Counted from the stretch's first letter, positions 6,670 to 13,640 are shown. The stretch: 20,671 nt of DNA from Lysobacterales bacterium CG_4_10_14_3_um_filter_64_11 (GCA_002782905.1 PFJA01000117.1:20298-40968), one strand, 5' to 3'. The notes: generated by a model from the sequence alone, not told the origin. Translations and numbers: made by a program.

Positions 6670-8214
6670 ATGCCTAGTTCACCTTCACCATGCCCGAAGC
6701 CCGTCCTGCTGCTGATCCTAGACGGCTGGGGCCATCGCGAACAATCCGCCGACAACGCCATCGCCCAGGCCCGGGCGCCGAACTGGCGGCAATTGCTGGC
6801 TGATTGCCCGCACACCCTGATCCATACCGAAGGCCGTTACGTCGGTCTGCCCGATGGCCAGATGGGCAATTCCGAAGTCGGCCACATGAACATCGGTGCC
6901 GGCCGGGTGGTGTATCAGGATCTCACCCGCATCGATGCCGCAATCGAGGATGGCAGTTTCTACCGCAACCCGCAGTTGCGCGCCGCCTGTGCCGATGTCA
7001 ACAGCAGCGGCGGCTGCTTGCATGTGTTCGGCCTGCTCTCGCCCGGTGGCGTGCACAGCCACGAACAACACATTTTCGCGCTACTCGATCTGGCCCATCG
7101 CGAAGCGGTTGAGCACGTGGCGATCCACGCGTTTCTCGATGGCCGCGACACCCCGCCACGCTCGGCGGCAGCCAGCCTGGAGCGCTTGCAGCAGGTGTGT
7201 GCCGAGCGCGGTAATGCCCGCATCGCCAGCGTCAGCGGCCGCTATTACGCGATGGATCGCGACCAGCGCTGGGAACGCATCGAACGCGCCTGGAACGCCA
7301 TCGTCGATGCCAAGGCCGCACGCCACGCTGGCACCGCCGCCGCGGCGTTGCGCGCCGCCTATGCCGCCGACGAGAACGACGAGTTTGTCACGCCCACGGT
7401 GATCGCCGATGGTGTGCCGATGCGCGATGGCGATGCGGTGATCTTCATGAACTTCCGCGCCGACCGTGCGCGCCAACTGACCGCCGCCTTTGTCGCCGCG
7501 GATTTCAGCGGTTTTGTGCGACCGCGTGTGCCCCGGCTCAGCCGTTTCGTGTGCCTGAGCCAATACGATGCGCGCTTGCCGGCCGCGGTGGCGTTTGCGC
7601 CGGAAAACCTCAGCAACACGCTCGGCGATGTCATCGCTGATGCCGGCCTCACCCAGTTGCGTATCGCGGAAACCGAGAAGTACGCGCATGTCACCTTCTT
7701 TCTCTCGGGCGGCCGCGAGACGCAGTTGCCCGGTGAGGATCGGGTGCTGATTCCCAGCCCCAAAGTGGCAACCTACGACCTGCAACCGGAGATGAGCTGC
7801 CCCGAACTCACCGCCAAACTGGTTGAGGACATCCGCGCCCGGCGCCACGATCTGATCGTGTGCAACATCGCCAACCCGGACATGGTCGGCCACAGCGGCA
7901 TTCTGGCGGCGGCGATTCGTGCGGTCGAAGCGGTCGATGTGGCACTGGGCGAAATTCGCGCCGCAATCGAAGCGGGGGGCGGCGAAATGCTGGTCAGCGC
8001 CGACCACGGCAATCTGGAGTTGATGCGCGACCCGGACACCGGCGAGCCGCACACCGCGCACACGGTCGGGCCGGTGCCGTTGCTCTATGTCGGCCGCACA
8101 GCACGCCTGCGCAGCGGTGGCGCACTGCGCGATCTGGCACCGACCGTGCTGCACCTGATGGGCCTGCCGCAGCCGCCCGAGATGACCGGTCGATCACTGG
8201 TCGAGTTGGTCTAA
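6670..8214 (+). CDS. gpmI: 2,3-bisphosphoglycerate-independent phosphoglycerate mutase
   Basis: The enzyme interconverts 3- and 2-phosphoglycerate in glycolysis and gluconeogenesis through a phosphoserine intermediate and two manganese ions. It has 514 residues, the same as E. coli GpmI. The catalytic serine is S68 in DGQMGNSEVGHMNIGAGR. The first metal motif is LLLILDGWG near residue 18. HSHEQH, DGRDTPPRSA, MNFRADRARQL, NPDMVGHSG and SADHGNLE follow in the family order, giving a complete alkaline-phosphatase-like domain with the inserted transferase domain. The ATG at 6670 lacks a strong ribosome-binding site, but the conserved VLLLILDGWG begins 11 residues later, so the start must be close. 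It heads a gpmI-envC-ctpA series like that of other gammaproteobacteria. Confidence 0.98.
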   Translation: MPSSPSPCPKPVLLLILDGWGHREQSADNAIAQARAPNWRQLLADCPHTLIHTEGRYVGLPDGQMGNSEVGHMNIGAGRVVYQDLTRIDAAIEDGSFYRNPQLRAACADVNSSGGCLHVFGLLSPGGVHSHEQHIFALLDLAHREAVEHVAIHAFLDGRDTPPRSAAASLERLQQVCAERGNARIASVSGRYYAMDRDQRWERIERAWNAIVDAKAARHAGTAAAALRAAYAADENDEFVTPTVIADGVPMRDGDAVIFMNFRADRARQLTAAFVAADFSGFVRPRVPRLSRFVCLSQYDARLPAAVAFAPENLSNTLGDVIADAGLTQLRIAETEKYAHVTFFLSGGRETQLPGEDRVLIPSPKVATYDLQPEMSCPELTAKLVEDIRARRHDLIVCNIANPDMVGHSGILAAAIRAVEAVDVALGEIRAAIEAGGGEMLVSADHGNLELMRDPDTGEPHTAHTVGPVPLLYVGRTARLRSGGALRDLAPTVLHLMGLPQPPEMTGRSLVELV

Positions 8215-9375
8215 GTGTGGCGGGCACTGGCACTGCTCGGCCTGCTTGCCATTGCGGCGAACGCAGCCAGTGCACCGAACGCGGCGCAGCGCAAACGCCA
8301 GGAAGCGGAAACCGCACAACGGCTGGAACGCTTGCGCGAGCAGATCCGCACGCTGAGTGCAGAACGTCGCGCCCTGGATAACGAACGCGGCAGCTTGGCC
8401 GCCGCCTTGCGCAAAGCCGATGACGAAGTCGCCGCGCTGAACCGTGCGCTGCGCAAAACCGAGGCCGCATTGGCAACCCAGGAACCCGAGCTGGCGCGCC
8501 TGGAAGCGCAGCGCGCCGCGTTGAACCAATCGCTGGGCACGCAGCGCAGCGCACTCGCGGCGCTGCTGCGCTCAAGTTATGCGTTGGGCCGCCATCAGCA
8601 ACTCAAGCTGCTGCTGGCGCAGGATCATGTCGCCGACCTGTCGCGGGTGTTGGCGTACCACCGCTACGTGCAGGCAGACCGGCTCGATCGCATCCGCAGC
8701 CTGATCGATGAGCTCGATGCGCTGCGCGAGTTGGGTCGCCGCGCCGATGCTGCACGCGAACAACTCAACGGCACCCGTCTGGACCAGCAGCGACAACTGG
8801 CGCAACTTGAAGTGCAACGCGAGCAACGTCGCAGCTTGGTGACCGGCCTGGAGCGCCGCCGCCGTGACGCCAGCGACAAGCTTGAAAAGCTGGACAGCGA
8901 CGAAAAGGCGCTGCTGACCTTGCTGGCGCGCCTGCGCGATGTGCTCGCCGATGTGCCGCGCCAACTCGACGACGCCAAGCCACTGAGCACCCTGCGCGGC
9001 AGCCTGCCATGGCCACTGAGCGGCACCCTGCTGACCGGCTTTGGCGGCCGGCTGCCCGATGGCCGCAGTGGCAACGGCTGGCTGATCGCCGGCACCGCCG
9101 GCGCTGATGTGCGGGCAATCGGCCATGGCCGAGTGGCGTTCGCCGACTGGATGAGTGGCTACGGACTGATCCTGATCATCGATCACGGCGACGGTTGGAT
9201 GAGCCTGTACGCCAACAACGACGCGCTGCTCAAGGAGGGCGGCGACTGGGTTCGCGCCGGTGACCCGATCGCCACGGTTGGCAGTTCCGGTGGCCAGGGC
9301 CGCCCCGCCCTGTATTTCGAATTGCGCGCCAACGGCAAACCGGTAGATCCGCGCAGTTGGCTGCGTCGGCGTTGA
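8215..9375 (+). CDS. envC: EnvC-like murein hydrolase activator (LytM domain without zinc ligands)
   Basis: A 386-residue periplasmic protein. A signal peptide (MWRALALLGLLAIAANAASA) is followed by a long coiled coil (about residues 25-250, rich in Arg, Glu, Leu and Gln) and a C-terminal LytM/M23 domain (about 265-386, ending PALYFELRANGKPVDPRSWL). The M23 H-x3-D zinc motif is replaced by AGTAGAD, and the usual H-x-H region reads ALYFELR. The domain is therefore predicted to be catalytically dead, as in E. coli EnvC, which activates the amidases AmiA and AmiB at the division septum. The GTG start directly abuts the gpmI TAA and is in the same frame; no other start would keep the signal peptide. 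Translation is probably coupled to gpmI. Confidence 0.92.
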   Translation: MWRALALLGLLAIAANAASAPNAAQRKRQEAETAQRLERLREQIRTLSAERRALDNERGSLAAALRKADDEVAALNRALRKTEAALATQEPELARLEAQRAALNQSLGTQRSALAALLRSSYALGRHQQLKLLLAQDHVADLSRVLAYHRYVQADRLDRIRSLIDELDALRELGRRADAAREQLNGTRLDQQRQLAQLEVQREQRRSLVTGLERRRRDASDKLEKLDSDEKALLTLLARLRDVLADVPRQLDDAKPLSTLRGSLPWPLSGTLLTGFGGRLPDGRSGNGWLIAGTAGADVRAIGHGRVAFADWMSGYGLILIIDHGDGWMSLYANNDALLKEGGDWVRAGDPIATVGSSGGQGRPALYFELRANGKPVDPRSWLRRR

Positions 9376-9407
9376 TGCGCTGTTGGCTGTGCGTAGAGCA
9401 TTGGCTC

Positions 9408-9602
9408 CGCGAAGGACGCAAAGAGCGCAAAGGAAGCAATGCAGTGAAACATTTGTTGCGTCAATTCCGCCGATTTTGGTGCGCGGTCGCCACGCTGCTG
9501 ATCCGGACAGAGAAACCGTGGCCTGACCACCACTGATTGCCGTCAGTGTTATCGCAACGAATGCCCGCTGTGTTACGGATAGACAACTTTGCGTTTTTCG
9601 CG
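9408..9602. repeat. Inverted repeat pair bounding about 195 bp
   Basis: The two 16-base arms pair at 13 or 14 positions when one is inverted (CGCGAA-n3-CGCAAAG). GAGCGCAAAGGAA continues to the right of the left arm, without an equally good partner beyond the right arm. The whole may be a decayed MITE-like element. Confidence 0.5.
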
Positions 9603-9688
9603 ATCTTTGCAGACTGCTGTTGCACTCTACCGACCGGCATCCGTAGCCGGTGGCGAAGCCAATCGCGACCGCCGCGGGCCAAATGCGC

Positions 9689-9694
9689 CATAAT
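9689..9694 (+). promoter_or_regulatory. Possible -10 box (CATAAT) just upstream of ctpA
   Basis: The sequence ATGCGCCATAAT ends six bases before the ctpA ATG. A nearly identical string, GTGCGCCGATAAT, ends six bases before ybeD. If these are -10 boxes, the transcripts would be leaderless or nearly so, which fits the lack of a ribosome-binding site before ctpA. Confidence 0.35.
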
Positions 9695-9700
9695 CGACCC

Positions 9701-11068
9701 ATGAACTTGCGCACCGTGCTTTTCCTATGCTGCCTTGTCGCAGCGCCGGCCCTGGCCCAGACCGAATCGGCTTCCAAATCGGGGGTCGAAGCGGACGCGA
9801 CTGTCGCGCCGGAGGCGGAAGGCACCGTGCCGCTCGCCGACATCCAGCGTTTCGTGTCGGTGTATCGTGCCGTGCGCCAGGGTTATGTCGATGAATTGCC
9901 CGACCGCAAAGTGATGCAGGCGGCACTGCGCGGGCTGCTAACCGACCTCGATCCGCACAGCGCCTACCTCGACAAGGAGCAGGCGCAGGGCATGGATGAG
10001 TTCGCCAACGGCAGCTACGACGGCGTTGGGGTGGAGCTGGTGCAGTTGCCCGACCGCAGCCTGCGCGTGATTGCGCCGATAGATGGCACTCCGGCCGCAC
10101 GCGCCGGCTTGCTGCCGGGCGATGTGATCATTGCCATCGATGGCAAACCGGTGGATGTCGATAACGCCGATGCCGGCAAATCGCAATTGCGCGGCGAACC
10201 CGGCACCAGTGTGGTGCTGCGCGTGCTGCGTGAGGACCAGCCGCAGCCGCTGGAGTTGACCATCGAGCGCGACACCATCCGCGTCACCAGCGTGCGTGCG
10301 TGCCTGCTCGAACCGCGCTACGGCTATGTCCGCATCAGCACCTTCCAGAGCGAAACCGGCGCTGAACTGGGCAAGGTCATCGCCGGCATTCAATCCACCG
10401 ACGAGCCGCTGCGCGGCTTGGTGCTCGACCTGCGTTCCAATCCTGGCGGCGTGCTCGGCGCGGCGGTGGAAGCGGCCGACGCGTTTCTCGATGCAGGGCT
10501 GATCGTCGCCACCAAGGGCCGCACACCGTTTTCCAATGCCCGCTTCAATGCCACCCGTGGCGACCTGCTCAACGGCGCACCGATCGTGATTCTGGTTGAT
10601 GGTGGCAGCGCCAGCGCATCGGAAGTACTCGCCGCCGCGCTGCGCGATCATCGCCGCGCACTGATCATGGGTGAGCGCACCTTCGGCAAGGGCACCGTGC
10701 AAACGGTATTGCCGCTCGACAACGGCGATGCCATCAAGCTTACTACCGCGCGCTATTACACGCCCAGCGGCGGCTCGATCCAGGCGCGTGGCATTCGCCC
10801 GGACATCGTGCTGAAAGCGGCGAGTTTTGACGAGGACAGCGACGAAATCCTGCCGCGCGAGTCCGACCTGCCAGGGCACCTGCAGGCCGCCGATGCCGGC
10901 AGCGAGCGCGGCGAGCGCGAGCCCGGCAAGCCCGCAGCCGACAGCGATTACGCCATCCACGAAGCGCTGATCATGCTCAAGGGCCTGAGTGTGTTCGGCG
11001 ATAAAGCTGCCGCAGGCAACGCTACCGAAGATGCCGCTTCGGCAACGCCAGACGCGCCTGCGCGTTAG
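9701..11068 (+). CDS. ctpA: S41 family C-terminal processing peptidase (CtpA type)
   Basis: A 455-residue periplasmic serine protease. The signal peptide is MNLRTVLFLCCLVAAPALAQ. A helical N-terminal segment (FVSVYRAVRQGYVDELPDRK) leads into a PDZ domain (about residues 105-190, with DGVGVELVQ and GLLPGDVIIAIDGKPV) and the S41 core. The Ser-Lys dyad is S305 (VDGGSASASE) and K330 (ERTFGKGTVQ), with the 25-residue spacing seen in Prc. The low-complexity acidic C-terminus may be flexible. In Pseudomonas the equivalent CtpA degrades cell-wall cross-link hydrolases; whether this one does is not known. The ATG at 9701 is chosen because the signal peptide starts there; a longer frame from 9650 would bury it. 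A neighbour of gpmI and envC in many gammaproteobacteria. Confidence 0.95.
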   Translation: MNLRTVLFLCCLVAAPALAQTESASKSGVEADATVAPEAEGTVPLADIQRFVSVYRAVRQGYVDELPDRKVMQAALRGLLTDLDPHSAYLDKEQAQGMDEFANGSYDGVGVELVQLPDRSLRVIAPIDGTPAARAGLLPGDVIIAIDGKPVDVDNADAGKSQLRGEPGTSVVLRVLREDQPQPLELTIERDTIRVTSVRACLLEPRYGYVRISTFQSETGAELGKVIAGIQSTDEPLRGLVLDLRSNPGGVLGAAVEAADAFLDAGLIVATKGRTPFSNARFNATRGDLLNGAPIVILVDGGSASASEVLAAALRDHRRALIMGERTFGKGTVQTVLPLDNGDAIKLTTARYYTPSGGSIQARGIRPDIVLKAASFDEDSDEILPRESDLPGHLQAADAGSERGEREPGKPAADSDYAIHEALIMLKGLSVFGDKAAAGNATEDAASATPDAPAR

Positions 11069-11086
11069 GGATGCTTTGAACAAGCT

Positions 11087-11173
11087 GTCATTGCGAGGAG
11101 CGAAGCGACGTGGCAATCCAGAAATGCGCAAAAAAATCAAACTGCTGGATTGCTTCGTTGCGCTCGCAATGAC
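11087..11173. repeat. Dispersed inverted repeat, better-preserved TTGCGAG...CAATCCAG copy
   Basis: The left arm (11087-11121) reads GTCATTGCGAGGAGCGAAGC then GACGTGGCAATCCAG. The right arm (11145-11173) is CTGGATTGC...GCTCGCAATGAC. The ends GTCATTGCGAG and CTCGCAATGAC are perfectly complementary. The element sits 18 bases after the ctpA stop, where its transcript would fold into a long hairpin. It belongs to the same family as 2551-2634. Confidence 0.88.
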
Positions 11174-11291
11174 GCCAGATGTGGCTTATTCCGAGGTTCC
11201 TTGGGGAAACGCTGAACAACTCAGGGTTTCCGCGCGCCGTGGATGGCCTGCAGACCACGCGCCGGCCTTTTAATCCGCACCGCCGTGCGCC

Positions 11292-11297
11292 GATAAT
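11292..11297 (+). promoter_or_regulatory. Possible -10 box (GATAAT) just upstream of ybeD
   Basis: GATAAT ends six bases before the ybeD ATG, in the string GTGCGCCGATAATGCGGCC, which closely matches the string before ctpA. No Shine-Dalgarno sequence fits between it and the ATG. Confidence 0.35.
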
Positions 11298-11303
11298 GCG
11301 GCC

Positions 11304-11567
11304 ATGAATGAGCCCAACGGATTCCAGTTTCCCGGTCGCTTCGAGCTATGCGCCATGGCCACCGCCGACGCCGGGTTGCAGCAGACACTGCCCGAATTGC
11401 TCGCGGCACTTGGCCTGCGCGTGGATCGCGCCAGCCTGCGCGTACGCACCTCCAGCGCCGGCCGCTACGTGTCGGTCAGCATCCACTTTGAAGCCGCAAG
11501 CCGCGCCGCTTACGACGCCGCACACCGCGCCCTGCGCGCACACCCTGGGGTGAAATGGACGCTGTGA
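11304..11567 (+). CDS. ybeD: YbeD/DUF493 family protein
   Basis: An 87-residue protein, exactly the length of E. coli YbeD, in its usual place directly before lipB. It has the small alpha-beta (ACT-like) pattern of the family: FPGRFELCAMATADAG at the start, a central helix, and RYVSVSIHFEAASRAAYDAA before the conserved end HPGVKWTL. Its molecular role is not established; the constant link with lipB and lipA suggests some tie to lipoate metabolism. Its last 13 bases overlap the lipB start, so the pair is translationally coupled. Confidence 0.93.
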   Translation: MNEPNGFQFPGRFELCAMATADAGLQQTLPELLAALGLRVDRASLRVRTSSAGRYVSVSIHFEAASRAAYDAAHRALRAHPGVKWTL

Positions 11568-12208
11568 CCGCCCCCTCTCTGCATTGGCTGGTGCGCGATC
11601 TCGGTCGCCAGCCGTACGAACCGATCTGGCGCGGCATGCAGGCATTCACCGACGCGCGCGATGAGCACACGCCCGACGAATTGTGGCTAGTCGAACACGA
11701 CCCGGTATTCACTCTTGGTCAGGCCGGCAAATGGGAGCATGTGCTGCTGCCCGGCGACATCCCGGTAGTGCCGGTCGATCGCGGCGGCCAGGTGACCTAT
11801 CACGGCCCCGGCCAACTCGTTGCCTACCCACTGCTCGACCTGCGCCGCGCCAAAATCGGCGTGCGCGAACTGGTCGACCGCATCGAACAATCGATCATTG
11901 ACGTACTGGCCGAATGGAACATCACCGGCGAACGCCGTTGCGGCGCACCCGGGGTGTACGTCGCCGATGCCAAAATCGCCGCGCTCGGCCTGCGCGTGCG
12001 TCGCGGGTGCAGCTTCCACGGCCTCGCTTTCAACATCGCCATGGACCTGGAACCGTTCACCCGCATCAACCCGTGCGGCTATCAGGGCTTGCGGGTGACC
12101 ACGATGCGCGACCTCGGCGGTCCGTCGAGCGTAGCCGCGGTCAAGCCGGCGCTGGTGGCGGCGCTGTCGCACAACCTGCGCCTGCACGCCGAATACGCCG
12201 CCGCATAA
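11555..12208 (+). CDS. lipB: Lipoyl(octanoyl) transferase
   Basis: The enzyme moves octanoyl groups from acyl carrier protein to the lipoyl domains of 2-oxoacid dehydrogenases and GcvH, in the cytoplasm. It has 217 residues. The signature motif is DRGGQVTYHGPGQLVAYPL (residues 75-93). The catalytic lysine is K140 (VADAKIAALGLRV) and the catalytic cysteine is C174 (INPCGYQG), with SFHGLAFNIAMDL between them. The ATG at 11555 lies inside ybeD. In most relatives lipA follows at once; here the two are separated by about 2.2 kb of accessory genes. Confidence 0.98.
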   Translation: MDAVTAPSLHWLVRDLGRQPYEPIWRGMQAFTDARDEHTPDELWLVEHDPVFTLGQAGKWEHVLLPGDIPVVPVDRGGQVTYHGPGQLVAYPLLDLRRAKIGVRELVDRIEQSIIDVLAEWNITGERRCGAPGVYVADAKIAALGLRVRRGCSFHGLAFNIAMDLEPFTRINPCGYQGLRVTTMRDLGGPSSVAAVKPALVAALSHNLRLHAEYAAA

Positions 12209-12231
12209 TCACTCTGCCTTGGGAACATCGC

Positions 12232-12570
12232 GTGTATTGCGCATCGTTCATCTGGGAACCGGGCACCTACGATGCCGAGTTCCATCGACTCAATGCCGAG
12301 ATCGACGCTTTCGCGCAGAGTCTTCCCGGTTACCTTGGCGTCGAGTCGTGGCAGAGCGCGGATGCCACGCGCCGCTGCGTCAACTACTACTGGGCCGATC
12401 TGGAGACGCTCAAACGGTTCTCGGAACATCCCACGCACCAGCAAGCGAAACGGCAATATGCGCGTTGGTATAACGGCTATCACATCGTCATTTCCGAAGT
12501 CATCCGCTCGTACGGTGACGGCACGTTGGCGCACATCACGCCAAACAGCCGTGATCGCGGCGCAGCCTGA
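12232..12570 (+). CDS. Antibiotic biosynthesis monooxygenase (ABM) domain protein
   Basis: A 112-residue protein with a ferredoxin-like ABM pattern: a first strand (VYCASFIWEPG), a helix (AEFHRLNAEIDAFAQSLPGYLGVESW), a strand with the typical VNYYWADLETLKRFSEHPTH, and a final strand (YHIVISEVIRSYG). These small proteins act as cofactor-free monooxygenases, haem-degrading enzymes or stress proteins. The substrate here cannot be inferred. The GTG at 12232 is chosen because GGGAA lies six bases upstream and homology begins there; no ATG is available between this point and lipB. It starts 23 bases after lipB and may be co-transcribed with it. Confidence 0.75.
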   Translation: MYCASFIWEPGTYDAEFHRLNAEIDAFAQSLPGYLGVESWQSADATRRCVNYYWADLETLKRFSEHPTHQQAKRQYARWYNGYHIVISEVIRSYGDGTLAHITPNSRDRGAA

Positions 12571-12674
12571 TTCAGGCACAGTCACTATCCTCGCGTCGGC
12601 AGGATGCGTAACCGACAGCGCAAGTCAGCATTGCGCAGTTGCCACCCGATGCACGCAAGTCAGTGGAGAGTTGA

Positions 12675-12932
12675 ATGTCATTGCTCGAAAAAATAGTGTC
12701 TGGCATCCACGGCGCCCGCGCTGCGGTGAGGTCTGATCGCTTCAAGTCGGGCGATCACGTGATCAGGTGCGTGCAGTGCGGCAATCAAAGCTTCGAGCGC
12801 GGTTCTGCACAGCTCAATACCGCCATGCTCACGTTTCTGGATCTGGATTGGGCGAACCGAAACGCCTACATTCTGTCGTGCAAGAAATGCAGCCATGTCA
12901 TGTGGTTCTCGATCGAACCTGACAAGATTTAG
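12675..12932 (+). CDS. Small zinc-ribbon protein (DUF2082-like, predicted nucleic-acid binding)
   Basis: An 85-residue protein with two CxxC knuckles, C32-x2-C35 (RCVQCGNQSF) and C69-x2-C72 (SCKKCSH), 33 residues apart. Between them lies a loop with MLTFLDLDWANRNAYIL. This arrangement matches the Zn-ribbon family described as a predicted nucleic-acid-binding protein (COG3478/DUF2082). The start has GGAG six bases upstream. There is no signal peptide. It ends 13 bases before the first copy of the 115-bp direct repeat. The function is unknown. Confidence 0.8.
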   Translation: MSLLEKIVSGIHGARAAVRSDRFKSGDHVIRCVQCGNQSFERGSAQLNTAMLTFLDLDWANRNAYILSCKKCSHVMWFSIEPDKI

Positions 12933-12945
12933 CCGAACGCTGCGT

Positions 12946-13060
12946 TGTGGCCGCACCACGCCGTTACCGCTGAACCGGAGCGCCCGCGCCGGCGCGGCCA
13001 TTGCCGGCCGAATCCAACCCGGTTGGCAGCCACCCTGATTCGCGCCGCGTGCGCCTTTGA
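12946..13060 (+). repeat. Imperfect direct repeat, copy 1
   Basis: This begins with 26 bases (TGTGGCCGCACCACG...TTACCGCT) identical to copy 2 at 14287-14406. After that come conserved blocks GGAGCGCC, GCGCGGCC, GGCCGAAT, CGGTTGGCAGCC and GCGCCTT, with substitutions and a small length difference between them. The repeat opens with a small hairpin (GTGG-CCGCA-CCAC) kept in both copies. It stands directly after the zinc-ribbon gene and ends just before the ribosome-binding site of the frameshifted higA. Confidence 0.85.
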
Positions 13061-13082
13061 TGAACAGAGGAGGGCCATAACC

Positions 13083-13363
13083 ATGATGAAGAACCACCCA
13101 CACCCCGGGCGCTGCTGCGCGCAGACGTGCTTGTGCCGCTCGGAATCGAGGTGACCGACGCTGCGCAACGGCTCGGGATGTCGCGCACCACCTTGTCGCG
13201 CGTTATCAACGGCCGCGCCGGCATCAGCCCGGATTTGGCGATCCGTCTGGAGCGCGCAGGGGTGAGTACCGCCCGCTTCTGGATGACGTTGCAAACCAAC
13301 TATGAACTGGCGCAGGCCGAACAGCGCAAACAGCCGCCAGTGCAGCCGCTACAGGCGGCGTGA
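13083..13363 (+). pseudogene. HigA-family antitoxin with an early frameshift
   Basis: A strong ribosome-binding site (GAGGAGGG) precedes ATG ATG at 13083. The frame reads MMKNHPHPGR, the normal HigA opening, and is then lost. One base appears to be missing near 13110-13113 (CGCTGCTGCGC where CGCCTGCTGCGC would continue as R-L-L-R). The other frame then gives ADVLVPLGIEVTDAAQRLGM and a complete helix-turn-helix (TDAAQRLGMSRTTLSRVING), ending LQAA at 13363. An internal GTG at 13127 could still produce a 78-residue protein with the DNA-binding domain, so some activity may remain. No HigB toxin gene is found directly upstream, where it is normally encoded. Confidence 0.8.
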
Positions 13364-13423
13364 GGCGAAGCCTGCAATCCGTTTGTTGGTTACTACCATG
13401 CCGCAGCGGCAGTGGCTGCGCGT

Positions 13424-13551
13424 CTGCGGCTGCATGCGCTCAAGGGCAAGCTCAGGGGCATGGGGTGGTGACCGTGCAAGCCAATTGGCGGGTCACGTTT
13501 CGATTCCAAGGCGACGATGCGCATGTCGTCGATTATCAGGATTACCACTGA
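13424..13551 (+). pseudogene. HigB/RelE-like toxin, C-terminal remnant with frameshift
   Basis: Frame 2 encodes RLHALKGKLRGM up to about 13462, and another frame continues VVTVQANWRVTFRFQG through DDAHVVDYQDYH to the stop at 13549-13551. Together they make the last 42 or so residues of a HigB toxin (LxxLKGxLxG-W-V-NWRxTFxF-DxDYxDYH). One base, probably the first of a Trp codon, is missing at about 13463. The N-terminal half of the toxin is absent: the upstream DNA (13364-13423) is open in frame 2 but shows no resemblance. This is not a functional ribonuclease. Confidence 0.78.
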
Positions 13552-13563
13552 AGGAGCACCGCC

Positions 13564-13640
13564 ATGCGCATGCACAACCCGCCCCATCCCGGCGAACTCC
13601 TGTGCGCGCTTTGGCTCACGCCGATGGGTCTGTCGATCAC
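13564..13640 (+). pseudogene. Second HigA-family antitoxin, truncated after about 25 codons
   Basis: The ATG at 13564 follows the higB remnant by 12 bases, with AAGGAG overlapping the higB stop: the canonical higB-higA junction. The protein starts MRMHNPPHPGELLCALWLTP then MGLSIT, the standard HigA N-terminus. The HigA pattern then stops before the helix-turn-helix. The frame stays open to 13836 but encodes unrelated residues (DDEQYRDSVRGRS...). No DNA-binding domain remains. Confidence 0.78.

Larger units (their letters stand above)
9376..9700. other. Intergenic region between envC and ctpA with a degenerate inverted repeat
   Basis: This is a 325-bp gap with no supported gene. It contains an inverted pair, CGCGAAGGACGCAAAG (9408-9423) and CTTTGCGTTTTTCGCG (9587-9602). 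These are terminal pieces of the CGCAAAGAGCGCAAAG type that occur scattered in many proteobacterial genomes. Base composition between the arms is lower in GC than in the flanking genes, and no open frame in the gap resembles a protein I know. Confidence 0.6.

Noticed and set aside
5519..6715. Plus-strand open frame of 398 codons
   Set aside because: Most of it is antisense to the VNG-repeat gene and crosses the dispersed repeat. It has no ribosome-binding site or recognisable domain, and its regular pattern mirrors the repeats on the other strand.
7081..8154. Minus-strand open frame of 357 codons
   Set aside because: Antisense to gpmI, with His- and Gln-rich composition typical of shadow frames.
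8950..9375. EnvC LytM domain as an active endopeptidase
   Set aside because: The H-x3-D and H-x-H zinc motifs of M23 peptidases are missing, so an activator role is more likely than catalysis.
8572..9843. Minus-strand open frame of 423 codons across envC and the following gap
   Set aside because: It runs from antisense of envC through the repeat-bearing gap to antisense of ctpA, with no domain. The envC and ctpA frames are clearly the coding ones.
9938..11140. Minus-strand open frame of 400 codons
   Set aside because: Antisense to ctpA, whose S41 and PDZ motifs settle the coding strand.
13083..13130. Programmed frameshifting in the first higA
   Set aside because: There is no slippery heptamer, downstream structure or stop-codon arrangement of a known type, and neighbouring genes carry similar one-base lesions, so decay is the simpler reading.
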